Notes: generated by a model from the letters alone, not told the origin. A stretch of DNA of 64,000 bases from CBDANW01 sp965197825 (GCA_965197825.1 CBDANW010000002.1:1674001-1738000), one strand, 5' to 3'. Shown: positions 53,651 through 63,002, counted from the stretch's first letter. Numbers and translations are program-made.

Positions 53651-54667
53651 ATGAGACGAGAGGTGATTTCTTTCATGATCGTCGCTATTTTCGCAACGAC
53701 ACTTGCGGGTGCGGCTCAGCGCCAGATCCTCGAACGGATCGTCGCCAAAGTCAACGGGCAAATCATTACCAAGTCCCAGCTTGACGCAGAAGTTCAGTCC
53801 GTGCTGGAGCAGCTTGGGCCGGCGCCCACCTTCGAGGAAGGGCAGCGTCGCCTAATCGAGATACGTCCGCAGGTGCTGGAGAGGCTGATCGACAACATGC
53901 TTGTCCTGCAGATGGCCGAGGAGAGGGGTCTGCAGGTTCCCCCTCAATACTTCGAAGAATGGAAGGCCAACGTGATGGAGGAAATGAACCTGGAGTCGGA
54001 AGAAGAGCTGGTACGGCAAATGGAGCTCCAGGGAATGAGCTTGGAACAGTTCAGGGGGAAGTGGGAAGAGGGTCTTTTGATCCAGGAGGTGCGCCGCATC
54101 GAGGTGGACAACAAGATCTCCATGAGCGAGCCCGAGATCGACAAGTACTACCAGGAGCACGCAACCGAGTACACCGAGCCGGGCAAGGTGCGGATCCGAG
54201 AGATCGTCGTGCGCTTCGACGCGGATGACGAGCCCCAAGCGGCCCAGGAAATGGACCGCTTGCACCAGGACATCTTGCAGGGTGCCGACTTCGCCGAGGT
54301 TGCTAGGCAGAAGTCCGACTCGTCGTCCCGCGATGCGGGCGGAGACCTCGGCTTCTTCGAAGAGGGGGAGCTCGCCGAGGAGCTGAACGCGGCGGCGTTC
54401 AGTCTTTCGCCCGGCGAAGTGAGCGACGTCCTCCGTCTCGGGTCGGCGTTCTATCTAATCAAGGTGGAAGAGAAGACGGAACAGCAGACCTTGCCCCTCG
54501 ACGACGTGCGTAAGACGATTACCGACGCGATCTTCGAGCAAAAGATGCGAGAGCAAAGCGAGAAGTACATGACTGAGCTGCGCGACCATGCCATCATCGA
54601 GATCCAGCTGGATCCGAATGCCGAACCGGAGTCACCGGAAGCCGCTGCTCCAGAGCCAGGCCAATAA
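53651..54667 (+). CDS. surA: SurA-like periplasmic chaperone/PPIase
   Basis: The 338-residue product has a signal peptide (VISFMIVAIFATTLAGAAQ), the SurA N-terminal helical domain (VAKVNGQIITKSQLDAEV, RLIDNMLVLQMAEERGL) and one PpiC domain (about 190-290: VRIREIVVRFDADDEPQAA, GGDLGFFEEGELAEELN, GSAFYLIKV). It ends in a Pro/Glu/Ala-rich tail. SurA escorts unfolded porins through the periplasm. ATG 53651 has AGGATATAGGA upstream and lies 13 bp after the previous PPIase gene. Confidence 0.85.
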   Translation: MRREVISFMIVAIFATTLAGAAQRQILERIVAKVNGQIITKSQLDAEVQSVLEQLGPAPTFEEGQRRLIEIRPQVLERLIDNMLVLQMAEERGLQVPPQYFEEWKANVMEEMNLESEEELVRQMELQGMSLEQFRGKWEEGLLIQEVRRIEVDNKISMSEPEIDKYYQEHATEYTEPGKVRIREIVVRFDADDEPQAAQEMDRLHQDILQGADFAEVARQKSDSSSRDAGGDLGFFEEGELAEELNAAAFSLSPGEVSDVLRLGSAFYLIKVEEKTEQQTLPLDDVRKTITDAIFEQKMREQSEKYMTELRDHAIIEIQLDPNAEPESPEAAAPEPGQ

Positions 54668-54699
54668 AACAAGTAGAGCAAGTCCAACGGGGGTCGTGC

Positions 54700-54966
54700 T
54701 TGCGAGTGGACATCTTTCTCAAGCAAGCTCGACTCGTCAAACGCAGAACGATGGCGAAGGAGTTGTGCGAGGATGGAGCCGTGAAGCTGAACGGAAGGCC
54801 GGTGAGAGCGAGTAAGGAAATCGCACCCGGTGACTGTCTGGCCTTGAGACTCTGGAATCGACTGCTGGAGATCGAGGTGGAGAGGATTCCCGAAAGAGCT
54901 GCCTCCGCCGTCGAGGCGCGCACGCTCTATCGGATCGTGACAGAAAGGAAAATCGAGGAGCCATAG
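54700..54966 (+). CDS. S4-domain RNA-binding protein (Hsp15/RqcP-like)
   Basis: This 88-residue S4 domain has MRVDIFLKQARLVKRRTMAKEL and GAVKLNGRPVRASKEIAPGDCL. Small S4 proteins of this type bind 23S rRNA or stalled 50S-tRNA complexes in ribosome rescue. The start is TTG 54700; GTG 54706 is an alternative. It sits between surA (32 bp) and dusB (4 bp). Confidence 0.8.
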   Translation: MRVDIFLKQARLVKRRTMAKELCEDGAVKLNGRPVRASKEIAPGDCLALRLWNRLLEIEVERIPERAASAVEARTLYRIVTERKIEEP

Positions 54967-54970
54967 AACG

Positions 54971-56002
54971 TTGAAGCCTCTAGTCATCAATAATAATGGC
55001 AAGAGTCCTGTCAGGGTGGACCCACCTCTGGTGTTAGCACCGCTTGCCGGTCACACCGACCGTGCCTTTCGAGCTCTGGTGAAGAGACTCGGTGGCTGCG
55101 GTCTGGTGGTTACGGAGATGGTTAGCTCCGAGGGTTTGACCAGAGGAAGCAAGGCCTCACGCGAAATCGCGTCGGTGACCGAGGGCGAGAGACCGGTGGG
55201 AGTGCAGGTGTTCGGTACCGATCCCCATCGTCTTGCCGACTCCGCAGCCATGGTGGAGGAGCTCGGTGCCAACTTGATCGACGTGAACATGGGCTGCCCG
55301 GTACCCAAAGTGACTCGGCTGGGAGCCGGCGCCGCTCTGATGCGCGATATCGGGAGGGTGACCCAAGTGATCTCACAGATGGTGAAATCTGCCGGAATTC
55401 CCGTCACGGCGAAGATCCGTTCCGGATGGGATCACGACTCGATTAACGCAAGAGAAGTTGCGCTCGCGCTCGAGGATGCGGGCGCCGCAGCTATCACGGT
55501 CCACCCGCGTTGTCGTAGCGAGCGCCACCGTGGTCGGGCGGCCTGGCGGGTGATTCGCGAGGTGAAGGAAGCAGTCAAGGTTCCTGTCATCGGCAATGGG
55601 GACGTCCGAAGCGCCGAGGATGCAAAAGCGATGATGGCCGAGACCGGGGCGGATGGCATCATGGTTGGCCGGGGCGCTCTCGAGAACCCCTGGGTGTTTC
55701 GGCAGATCCGTGACGAGCTTGCGGGCCGCGGCGCCTGGCAGCCGACCACCAACGACTATCGTGAGGCGATCGGGTTTTTCACCGAGAGCCTCGCAGAATA
55801 CCTACCCGAGAAGCTCGTCGTGAACCGGGTCAAGGCCCTCGTGGGATGGATCTCGAAGGGCCTTCCCGGAGGCGGAGCCCTGCGAAAAAACATCTACGCC
55901 TCGAAATCGCTTCCCGAAGTACGCGAGGTGTTCGACGCCTACTTCACCGCCTCCGATTGCCACCGAGACTCTGAAGATCGCACCGCCGCCCAGTTCATCT
56001 AA
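54971..56002 (+). CDS. dusB: tRNA-dihydrouridine synthase (DusB-like)
   Basis: This 343-residue flavoenzyme has LAPLAGHTDRAFRALVKRLG, the catalytic NMGCPVPKVT (Cys), VHPRCRSERHRGRA and the FMN-binding IGNGDVRS and GIMVGRGALENPW. It reduces uridines in the tRNA D-loop. The start is TTG 54971, 4 bp after the S4 gene. Its end overlaps the convergent DUF2784 gene by 4 bp. The Arg-Cys-Arg insertion (HPRCRSERHRG) replaces the more common HGRTRxQ. Confidence 0.9.
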   Translation: MKPLVINNNGKSPVRVDPPLVLAPLAGHTDRAFRALVKRLGGCGLVVTEMVSSEGLTRGSKASREIASVTEGERPVGVQVFGTDPHRLADSAAMVEELGANLIDVNMGCPVPKVTRLGAGAALMRDIGRVTQVISQMVKSAGIPVTAKIRSGWDHDSINAREVALALEDAGAAAITVHPRCRSERHRGRAAWRVIREVKEAVKVPVIGNGDVRSAEDAKAMMAETGADGIMVGRGALENPWVFRQIRDELAGRGAWQPTTNDYREAIGFFTESLAEYLPEKLVVNRVKALVGWISKGLPGGGALRKNIYASKSLPEVREVFDAYFTASDCHRDSEDRTAAQFI

Positions 56003-56382
56003 CGCGAGCTCCCGCCTGATGCACTTCGGGGAGGGAGCGGTCTCGAATAGAGCACGAGCGTCGCGACCAGCAAGATGGCCGTCAGGGAAACCAAGAGCCA
56101 CTGCGGCGCCGGCGCGTAGATCAAAGTCTCCAAGTAGTGCGTGAGAAAAGCTTTCTGGTAAGCCTCCTCGCCGGCTCGCCTCCACAAAGCCTGCTCCAAA
56201 TGCGTTAGCGGACAGATCCAGCGGAACGTCTCGATCGCGACACTATAGATGACGGTGAGCAAGTGAACGAGTCGCCACCGCGGGCACCGGCGCAGCCAGA
56301 AAGCGCCGGTGACGACGAAGACGATCCACGCGCAATGCAAGAACACCACGCCCTCGGCCGCAAGGGCGTACACGTGGTTCAA
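55999..56382 (-). CDS. DUF2784 membrane protein
   Basis: This 127-residue protein has three to four helices and DUF2784 features: VVFLHCAWIVFVVTGAF, the RWRLVHLLTVIYSVAIETF segment and ICPLTHLEQALWRRAGE. Function is unknown. It is convergent with dusB and overlaps it by 4 bp. Intact. Confidence 0.85.
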   Translation of the reverse strand: MNHVYALAAEGVVFLHCAWIVFVVTGAFWLRRCPRWRLVHLLTVIYSVAIETFRWICPLTHLEQALWRRAGEEAYQKAFLTHYLETLIYAPAPQWLLVSLTAILLVATLVLYSRPLPPRSASGGSSR

Positions 56383-56451
56383 TCTGGGACCTTGCGCCGC
56401 CCGAGTCGGTCGGTCGCCGGCAGGGCTGGCGTCATTCGCCTCTTCGCAGGG

Positions 56452-56674
56452 CTAGTGTCCTGTATCAGTGGATCGTTGCCTAAGGCTCGAGGTCATTTTG
56501 TGTGCTGGCGAGGCGTGCCGACGAAGTCATATCTCGATATTGCGAGCCGCTTTCCGCAGCGAGCCTGTCGAGCGGAGGGCTAGGCCGAAGGCCGAACTGG
56601 AACAATGACGCAACGAAGCCAGCGCGCAAAAGGGGCCGAGATTTAGGTGACGAATTACTGATACAGGGCACTAG
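56452..56674. mobile_element. 223-bp MITE-like element with long imperfect inverted repeats
   Basis: CTAGTGTCCTGTATCAGT (56452-56469) matches the reverse complement of 56657-56674 at 17 of 18 positions, and weaker complementarity extends to about 57 bp per arm. TA dinucleotides at the outer ends suit IS630/Tc1-type TA target duplication. The middle has a small hairpin (GGCCGAAGGCC) and no gene. Confidence 0.75.
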
Positions 56675-56708
56675 GGAGGTGGACGATTCCCCGACCACCT
56701 CCCTAGTG
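56669..56708 (-). terminator. Strong hairpin between MITE and NHL gene
   Basis: CACTAGGGAGGTGG (56669-56682) and CCACCTCCCTAGTG (56695-56708) form a perfect 14-bp stem with a 12-nt loop. It lies 15 bp after the stop of the minus-strand NHL gene and shares its first bases with the right end of the MITE. Confidence 0.6.
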
Positions 56709-56723
56709 CACTATGCTTCGGCC

Positions 56724-57869
56724 TCAGTCCGATGCCTTTGGTGACCACAGCATGGGCTGCATGATCTTGGCGGGGTCAGCGCCTGGCCTCGGCACAAACT
56801 TCTGCGTGCGTCCACCGTAGACCTCGGCGATGTACAGGTTGTTCTCCTGGTCGACCGACATCTGGTGCGGGCCATCGAGGAATCCAGGCTCGCCCCCGGA
56901 GCGAAGTGTGGCGGAAGTGCCCCAGCCGTAGAGGAACTTCCCGCTGAGATCGTACTTGGAAATCCTGTTGACGTGCCCGTCCGCCACCCAGAGGTGCCCG
57001 TCTCTCGACATGAAAAGCGTGTACGGTGAGGAAAGGTCGTTCCACATATCGATGAACTTGCCGTTTTCGTCGAAGACCTGAATTCGGCTATGCGAGCGAT
57101 CGGCGACGTAGACACGGCGATCCGAGCCAACGGTAACGGAATGGACGGTGTTGAACTCGCCGGGGCCAGGGTTTTCCGGATTGGCGGGTTTCGTACCCCA
57201 TGCCATCAGGAAGTTGCCGTCCTTGTCGAACTTCACCACGCGCGTATTGACGTACCCGTCGGCCACGAAGAACGTGCCGTCGGGGAGAAAAGCGATGTCG
57301 GCTGGCTCGGCAAAGTGCGATTCGTCGTCTCCCTGGACATCTACCTCGCCAAGCGTCATCAGGAGCTCGCCGTCGTGGCTGAACTTGAAGACCGCATCTC
57401 CGCTGTCGCTGACCACCCAGACGCTCTTATCGGGATCGTACGGGCTTATCTTGATCTGGTGCGGTCCCTTGCCGCCTTTCGCCAAGAGCTCATCGTGCTG
57501 CGTCCAAGATTCGATGAGCTTGCCGTCGCGGCCTACGACGATGACGCAGTTGGTCCATCGAGTCTGGGGTCTCAATCTGTTGGCGTTTCCCTTGTGCAGG
57601 CCCACCGAGTCGCCGGGCTTCGCGTCTTCCGGCAGAGGGAGCTGACCGCGCTGTGAAATCCAGATCCGATTCGGGGTCTCGGCGAAGACACCGCCGGTCG
57701 ATCCCCAAGTCCACCCTTCGTTTTCCGGACCCGGCAACGGCTGGGGCCAGTCTTCAACCACCTGGTAAGGACCGAACTCCTCCTGGCCGCCTTTTTCTTC
57801 TTGCGTGAACGCTATGGGTGCGAGCAGTACAGCTACGAAAATCATGAAGAGGTAACTTCGTGAGTGCAT
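56724..57869 (-). CDS. Exported NHL-repeat beta-propeller
   Basis: This 381-residue product starts at ATG 57869 with AGGAG upstream. It has a signal peptide (LFMIFVAVLLAPIAFTQ) and six-bladed propeller repeats: DIAFLPDGTFFVADGYVNTR, SVTVGSDRRVYVADRSHSR, TLFMSRDGHLWVADGHVNR and MSVDQENNLYIAEVYGGRT. Resembles peptidyl-alpha-hydroxyglycine-lyase-like/NHL proteins; a substrate cannot be named. Monocistronic, with a strong hairpin after the stop. Confidence 0.85.
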   Translation of the reverse strand: MHSRSYLFMIFVAVLLAPIAFTQEEKGGQEEFGPYQVVEDWPQPLPGPENEGWTWGSTGGVFAETPNRIWISQRGQLPLPEDAKPGDSVGLHKGNANRLRPQTRWTNCVIVVGRDGKLIESWTQHDELLAKGGKGPHQIKISPYDPDKSVWVVSDSGDAVFKFSHDGELLMTLGEVDVQGDDESHFAEPADIAFLPDGTFFVADGYVNTRVVKFDKDGNFLMAWGTKPANPENPGPGEFNTVHSVTVGSDRRVYVADRSHSRIQVFDENGKFIDMWNDLSSPYTLFMSRDGHLWVADGHVNRISKYDLSGKFLYGWGTSATLRSGGEPGFLDGPHQMSVDQENNLYIAEVYGGRTQKFVPRPGADPAKIMQPMLWSPKASD

Positions 57870-58008
57870 GGTGCCGGCTCCTTTCGCGGCGCAGCCGCCG
57901 CAGAACAGGGTGGCGTGGAGTCGTCTCAGTATCCACCCAGTGTGGGGCAGGAGTATCACGGGATTGCGGCTAGGGCAAATGATATTGCTGTCGGCATAAA
58001 TAAACGTC

Positions 58009-59120
58009 TCAAGGCCGCGGGAGGTCGGCTGCTTCGTGCCGCTCGTCCAAGACGCGGAGAAAGTTCTCTCCGAGGACCTTGCGGATTCTCTTCTCGCTCC
58101 AACCCTCATCGAGCATGAGCTGTGTTAGCTGGGGGAGTCCGGTCACGTCGATCGGAGTTTGCACGTAGCCGTCGTAATCACTCCCCAGCGCGGCCGTGTC
58201 TTCTCCGCCGACTGCGATGATGTGCCGCAGGTGGGCGATGACTTCACGGAGATCCGGGCTGCTCGTCGCGGGTGGTGCCAGCATCGCCCCGATGATCCCG
58301 CCGCGCTCGGCCACCGCGCGGATTTGATCGTCGCTCAGGTTGCGAGGCGTGTCGTGGACGGCCCGCGCTCCGATGTGGCTCACCAAGGGCGGAGATGAAG
58401 TAAGCGCGAGTGCCTCTCCGAACGTCGCGGGACTGGCATGCGCCAGATCGAGTAGCAACCCTTCCCGATTCATGACCTGGATGAGCTCTCGTCCTAAGTC
58501 GGTGAGCCCGCGATTCGACCCGCCCGAGCTTCCACCGTATTCGTTGTCGGCGAGGTGTACCGGTCCGATGAAGAGGATTCCGTGTCGTGCGACGGTTCCG
58601 GCCCGCGAGATGTCGGTTCCCAGAGCGTGGGCGCCTTCGACCCCGTGGAAGACAGAAAGGATACCCCGGACATGGTTTTCTCGGATCGTCGCTGCGGTGT
58701 GAGCCATCCGCAGCCGACCGCCCGAGGCGTCGATAAACTTTTCCATGCGGGAAAGTTGGTGCCGAAGTCGCGCCCAAGGAGACAACCAAGCGGCAGGGGG
58801 CCAGAGGTCGTGGAAGGCTTTGAACCCAGCCACTCCAAAGAATCGCGTCGCATGAGTAAAGGAGGCGGCGTCCAAGCCGCCTTCTCGCATACGCGGAAAG
58901 TCGACGTGTCCTCCCGAGCCTCTCTCGTGGAGATCGCGCGGCCAGAGCAGCGAGTCGACGTGGAGATCGATGACGATGGCTTCGCGGTGGATGCGAAGCG
59001 CCTCCGGTCCGGGCTCGACGGCCGGGGGCGGATAACGAGGCGTCGGCTCGAGGTCGAGGAGGAAAAAAAAACCATCGCCAAAGGCAGCATAACCAGGAGG
59101 TATCTCGAGACCTTGCGCAT
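58009..59120 (-). pseudogene. Membrane dipeptidase (peptidase M19), frameshifted at poly-A
   Basis: From ATG 59120 a signal anchor (SRYLLVMLPLAMVFF) runs into a T9 run (A9 on the plus strand, about 59062-59071), after which the sense changes frame: LLDLEPTPRYPPP, AIVIDLHVDSLLW (HxD zinc motif), then MREGGLDAASF to the end at 58009. Other zinc-site regions are SVFHGVEGAH, LLLDLAHAS, LVSHIGARAV and LGSDYDG. The enzyme would hydrolyse dipeptides. The only lesion is the homopolymer, which is prone to slippage and to sequencing error. Confidence 0.75.
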
Positions 59121-59254
59121 GTCGGGGTCGTCAATTGCAAGCGATTGCAGGCAATTGTAAGCCACTTGCTGAGGGGAAAAAACTTCGGGGTGCGACATCC
59201 CGGCTCCCGGCCGGCTTCCGACGGGAAACGCACCCCCGTAAAGGCAGAGCCGAA

Positions 59255-59860
59255 TTAGGTGGCCGGCGCCGCCTCGATGTTCAGGGTGACGTCAATTTCG
59301 TCACCGACCATAACCCCACCGGCTTCCAGGACCTCGTTCCAGGTCATGCCGAAGTCCTTCCGGTTGATGGTCGTGGTGGCCTCGAAACCGTACTTCAAGT
59401 TGCCCCAGGGGTCCTTGCCTTTTCCGAGTAACTTCGCATCAAGGACCACTTCCTTCTCCACACCATGCATCGTGAGCGTGCCTGTGATTTGGGCCTTACC
59501 CTCGCTGAGCTGGGTGGGGGTGCTGCTCTTGAAGGTCAAGGTGGGGAACTTCTCCGCATCGAAGAACCGATGGCTGCGCAGATCCTTGTCGCGCGCCTCG
59601 ACGTTGGTGTCGATGGTGGCCGCCTGGATCGTCACGTCGATGTTCGAAATCGTGCTGGTATCGTCATCGAATTCGAAGGTCCCCTCGAACTCGCGGAATT
59701 TTCCATCGACCTTCATGAACATCAGATGAGTCGCTTGGAAACTCACCGCCGAGTGTTGGGGGTCGATTTTCAACTGCCCGGCGAGTGCGGTGGTCGAACC
59801 GAAGGTCAGCCCCGCGATCAAGACGCCCGCCATAGCGAACTGTTTATTCCCTCTCTGCAT
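59255..59860 (-). CDS. YceI-family periplasmic protein
   Basis: AAGGAG precedes ATG 59860. The 201-residue product has a signal peptide (AMAGVLIAGLTFGSTTALAG) and a YceI lipocalin-like barrel: IDPQHSAVSFQATHLMFMKV, GTFEFDDDTSTISNIDVTI, DLRSHRFFDAEKFPTLTF and GTLTMHGVEKEVVLDA. The family binds isoprenoid-like ligands. It is the last gene of the bufferin-like cluster, 72 bp after the Cys-rich peptide gene. Confidence 0.9.
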   Translation of the reverse strand: MQRGNKQFAMAGVLIAGLTFGSTTALAGQLKIDPQHSAVSFQATHLMFMKVDGKFREFEGTFEFDDDTSTISNIDVTIQAATIDTNVEARDKDLRSHRFFDAEKFPTLTFKSSTPTQLSEGKAQITGTLTMHGVEKEVVLDAKLLGKGKDPWGNLKYGFEATTTINRKDFGMTWNEVLEAGGVMVGDEIDVTLNIEAAPAT

Positions 59861-59932
59861 CGTGTCTCCTTGTGGTGAGGCCAGCGAGGCCAACGAAGTA
59901 GGACCGCCACGCCGGCCTCCCGACCGCGGTGT

Positions 59933-60218
59933 TTACTCGCCCGCCTCGGCCTCCGGCGTCAGCCGGCCGCCGTCGATCTTCAGGCAGAGCTCCTTGTCCA
60001 TGTCGATGTAACCCTGGCGGTTGCACCCATTCAGCCCGGCGCAGGAGTGACCCACACCGCCGCAATCACCGACGCCCTTACATTTGTTGACCCCGTAACA
60101 ATGGACTTCCTCGATGTCATGGGCGGCAGTGGTTCCGCGCGTTGGCCATGGCCAATGGGACGGCCAAGACACCGGTGAGTGATGCAACTAAGAGTGATCT
60201 TCGACTGGGCTTTTTCAT
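59933..60218 (-). pseudogene. BufA2-like Cys-rich peptide (copper RiPP precursor), frameshifted
   Basis: GGAGG precedes ATG 60218. A signal peptide (RRSLLVASLTGVLAVPLAMANA) is followed, after a one-base shift near 60155, by a core with six cysteines: EVHCYGVNKCKGVGDCG, GHSCAGLNGCNRQG and ELCLKIDGG. This spacing matches bufferin-type (BufA2) peptides, in which an MNIO enzyme modifies Cys residues so that the product binds copper. The feature length is 3n+1, consistent with one extra base. Corrected length about 94 residues. Enzymes for the modification lie upstream in the same operon. Confidence 0.7.
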
Positions 60219-60270
60219 ATCGAATCCTCCACGGCTAGACGGGCGGCTACTCCCTGTGGCCTCCCGGTGT

Positions 60271-61059
60271 TCAGGAAGAGGCCTTCGTCGGGAGGCCTTC
60301 CAGAAGTCGGCGGACGACGTCGGGATCGTCGCCGTCCGCCCAGGCGGCTTGAATCTCCGCCAGGCTCGCGCCCCGAGCCGCCGCCTCGAGGAAACGAGCT
60401 TCCGTCTCGTCGAGCTTTCGGCATCGGGTTTGTAGCTTGTTGCGAAAGACGAGGACGGTCGATGGGCTCCCCTCGACTTCGAGGGATACTTCTTCGTCGC
60501 TCTTGTCTTTCAGTCACCAGATATCGAGGAGCGGCCATCGAGAGCGGATGACGACCGTCCCCGGATTCAGAACGAGCGGTAGCTCGGAGACGGTCTCGGG
60601 GTCCATGGCCTGTAGATCGTTCCACCGAAGAGGCTCTGGATCCTTGGCGACGAAGGCCTCTGCGAGGAGCCATTCCAGACGGGCCAGATCGGGGAGAAAG
60701 GGGAGCTTGCCGGTGAGCGGATCCTGTTCGAGAAAAGTTGCCAGGCGATCTCCCGCATATCTCAAATCGAACGAGCGGGGTGGATGGGCGGCGACGTAGC
60801 GTTGAATCAGGGATCCGAAGGGGCCGGGACCGACAACGCGCGCGAGCGCCGGGTAGTCGTTCTCGAGTGCTTCGACGAGACGAGTGAGGTAACCGGAGCT
60901 GTAGATGTGCCATCGGCTCTCGACCGTCCCTTCCGGCGGCTTGCGGAAGCAGCGCTCGCGCCTCTCTGGCCCGAACGTCTGCCGGCCGAAGAGCTCACCG
61001 GAAAAGGCGGTCTGCAGGGTTTCTAAGGGAAGCTTCTCAGGGTATTGCGGGGACGGCAC
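60271..61059 (-). pseudogene. bufC: BufC-like DUF2063 protein with internal stop
   Basis: GTG 61059 lies inside the end of the MNIO gene (23-bp overlap). The product begins LETLQTAFSGELFGR and has DUF2063 features: WHIYSSGYLTRLVEALENDY, RYVAAHPPRSFDLRYAGDRL and LPFLPDLARLEWLLAEAF. At about 60514 an in-frame TGA follows PLLDIW, yet the same frame continues LKDKSDEEVSLEVEG to FLEAAARGASLAE and stops at 60271, a normal C-terminus. A CGA-to-TGA or TGG-to-TGA change would explain it. BufC acts as partner of the MNIO enzyme. Confidence 0.75.
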
Positions 61060-61862
61060 CTGTTGTCTCCAAGATGAGCTGCGCCTCGTGCGCCTCTCGT
61101 TGCAATTCCGCGAACTCAGGGATGAGGGCATCGCGCTCGATGAGTGTCGGCCGGGGGCCAAACCGTTCTACCGCGAGCCGGTAAAGAGACCACACCTCTT
61201 CGCGCACGGGGTGGTCGTGCGTGTCGATGACCACATGGCCGTGATCTTCATGCCCGGCGAGGTGAAACTCTCGCACGCGGTCTCTGGGAATGCCTTCGAG
61301 ATAGCGATGCGGATCGATGGCATGATTGCGGGCATTGACATAGAGGTTGTTCACGTCTAGGAGAAGGTAGCAATCGGCCTCCTCGATCACCGCGGTGAGG
61401 AATTCCCATTCGGTCATTTCAGAGTGATCGAACTCGACATATGTAGAGATGTTCTCGACGAGAAGAGGCCTACCCAGAAACTCCTGGACCTGACGAATGT
61501 TCCGCACCGCCTCTTCGGTGAAAGGGAGTGGAAGAAGGTCGTGGCTGTTGTGACCACCGATGCCGGTCCAGCAAAGGTGATCCGAAACCAGGAGTGGTTC
61601 GAGCCAGGAGACGAGGTTCTTCAGGCGGCCGAGATATTTGGGATCGGGCAGCGCCGCCGAGCCGACGGAAAGCGACACGCCGTGGATGGCGACAGGATAA
61701 TCGCGTCGGATTTGTTCCAAAACATGGCGCGGGCGACTCGCCATCTGTCATGAAGTTCTCCGAGATGACCTCGAACCAGGAAACGGCTGGCCGCTCGGAA
61801 AGAACGAAGTCGTAATGCTCGCGGCGGAAGCCGATGCCGCACCCACTCATCCGGTTCACCAT
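61037..61862 (-). pseudogene. bufB: MNIO (DUF692) enzyme, BufB-like, frameshifted
   Basis: From ATG 61862 the product reads GCGIGFRREHYD and VSWFEVISENFM; near 61750 a one-base shift moves the sense to HVLEQIRRDYPVAIHGVSLS. Metal-site segments of multinuclear non-heme iron oxidases follow: HGVSLSVGS, VSDHLCW, PLLVENISTYVEF, LLLDVNNLYVNARNH, EFHLAGHED and IDTHDHPV. MNIOs modify Cys in RiPP precursors; BufB acts with BufC on BufA. The only lesion is the shift. It is first in the operon bufB-bufC-bufA2-yceI. Confidence 0.8.
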
Positions 61863-61964
61863 GGTTACCACCACGATAGGAAACAGCTAGCCGTTCCGGT
61901 ATGAAGTACTTAACAGCTGAACGGGTTCGGCGGAATAGATTGAGGGTAAACGAGGTAGGCGGGG

Positions 61965-63002
61965 CTAGCCGCCGCGCGTATGCATTTCCAGGTGGGGGTC
62001 CTGGCGCAAGCCTTCTGCCTCAACGAGTGGTTTTCGAGAGGCGCTCCCGAGTCGCTCCTCCGCCCCACGCGCATCGCGCTCTCCCCAGGAGGCTTCGAGA
62101 ATGCGTCGGATCTCCGCGTCGGAGGCTCCCTCCCTCAAGGGTTTGCACAGATCGATACCCTGTTGCGCATAGAGACACAAATACCATTGGCCGTCGGAGG
62201 TCAGACGACTTCGGTCACAGCTTTGGCAAAAAGGGCGGCTAGTCGAAGCGATGATACCGAACACCGTCCCGTCGGGTAGTGCGTGTCGCTCCGCAGGCGC
62301 GGTGCTCTCCTCGACGACGGGGCGGATCCTTCCGTAGCGTCTTTCGATCGAGGCTAGGATTTCGGTACGCGTGAAAACTTGATCCATCGACCACCGTGTC
62401 GCTCCGCCGACGTCCATGTATTCGATGAAGCGAATCTCGGCTCCCGTTTCTTTCCCAAACTCGATCAGGTCGGAGAGCTCGTCCTCGTTGCACTCCCGAA
62501 CGACAACGGCGTCGATTTTCAGGCTATGGAAACCAGCTCGGGAGGCTGCCCAGATACCGGCCAGAACGTTTGGGAGCTCGTCTCTCTGGTTCAAGGCCTG
62601 AAAGCGTTCCGAGCGCAACGTGTCCAAGCTGACGGTTATCCGATCGAGCCCGGCTTGCAGCAAAGGCGACGCGAGCTCGGCGAGCCGGACCCCGTTCGTC
62701 GTCATGGCAAGATCTTTGATGTCGGGATTCTCTGCCAGCAGTCGGACCAAAACGGGGAGGTCTTTACGAAGTAACGGCTCGCCACCCGTCAGGCGAACCT
62801 TGTCGACTCCGAGCCCGGAAAAAACCTTCGTCAACCGACCGATTTCCTCGAATGACAGCAAGTCCTTGGGGGGAAGCCAGACGTAGTCCGCTTCCGGCAT
62901 GCAATAGTGACAGCGGAGGTTGCACCGGTCGGTGACCGATAGTCTCAGATTGCGCAACGGCCGGCCGAGAGTATCGCCGCCCGGGGCACCCTTTTGCATC
63001 AT
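61965..63002 (-). CDS. moaA: GTP 3',8-cyclase MoaA (molybdopterin synthesis)
   Basis: This 345-residue radical SAM enzyme has the N-terminal cluster motif VTDRCNLRCHYCMPEA, LTGGEPLLRKDL, the C-terminal cluster cysteines FCQSCDRSRLTSDGQW and a C-terminal Gly-Gly, a functional feature of MoaA. It converts GTP to 3',8-cyclo-GTP with MoaC. No other mo genes are adjacent. ATG 63002 or 62999 start; upstream frame extension is not conserved in character. Confidence 0.93.
   Translation of the reverse strand: MMQKGAPGGDTLGRPLRNLRLSVTDRCNLRCHYCMPEADYVWLPPKDLLSFEEIGRLTKVFSGLGVDKVRLTGGEPLLRKDLPVLVRLLAENPDIKDLAMTTNGVRLAELASPLLQAGLDRITVSLDTLRSERFQALNQRDELPNVLAGIWAASRAGFHSLKIDAVVVRECNEDELSDLIEFGKETGAEIRFIEYMDVGGATRWSMDQVFTRTEILASIERRYGRIRPVVEESTAPAERHALPDGTVFGIIASTSRPFCQSCDRSRLTSDGQWYLCLYAQQGIDLCKPLREGASDAEIRRILEASWGERDARGAEERLGSASRKPLVEAEGLRQDPHLEMHTRGG

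Noticed and set aside
32600..60520. TGA read as Trp, because two conserved frames contain in-frame TGA (about 32618 and 60514)
   Set aside because: Many intact neighbouring genes end in TGA, often in ATGA overlaps (cusC, cusB, wzt, rfaE2, mfd). Both affected genes belong to decayed neighbourhoods, so nonsense mutation is simpler.
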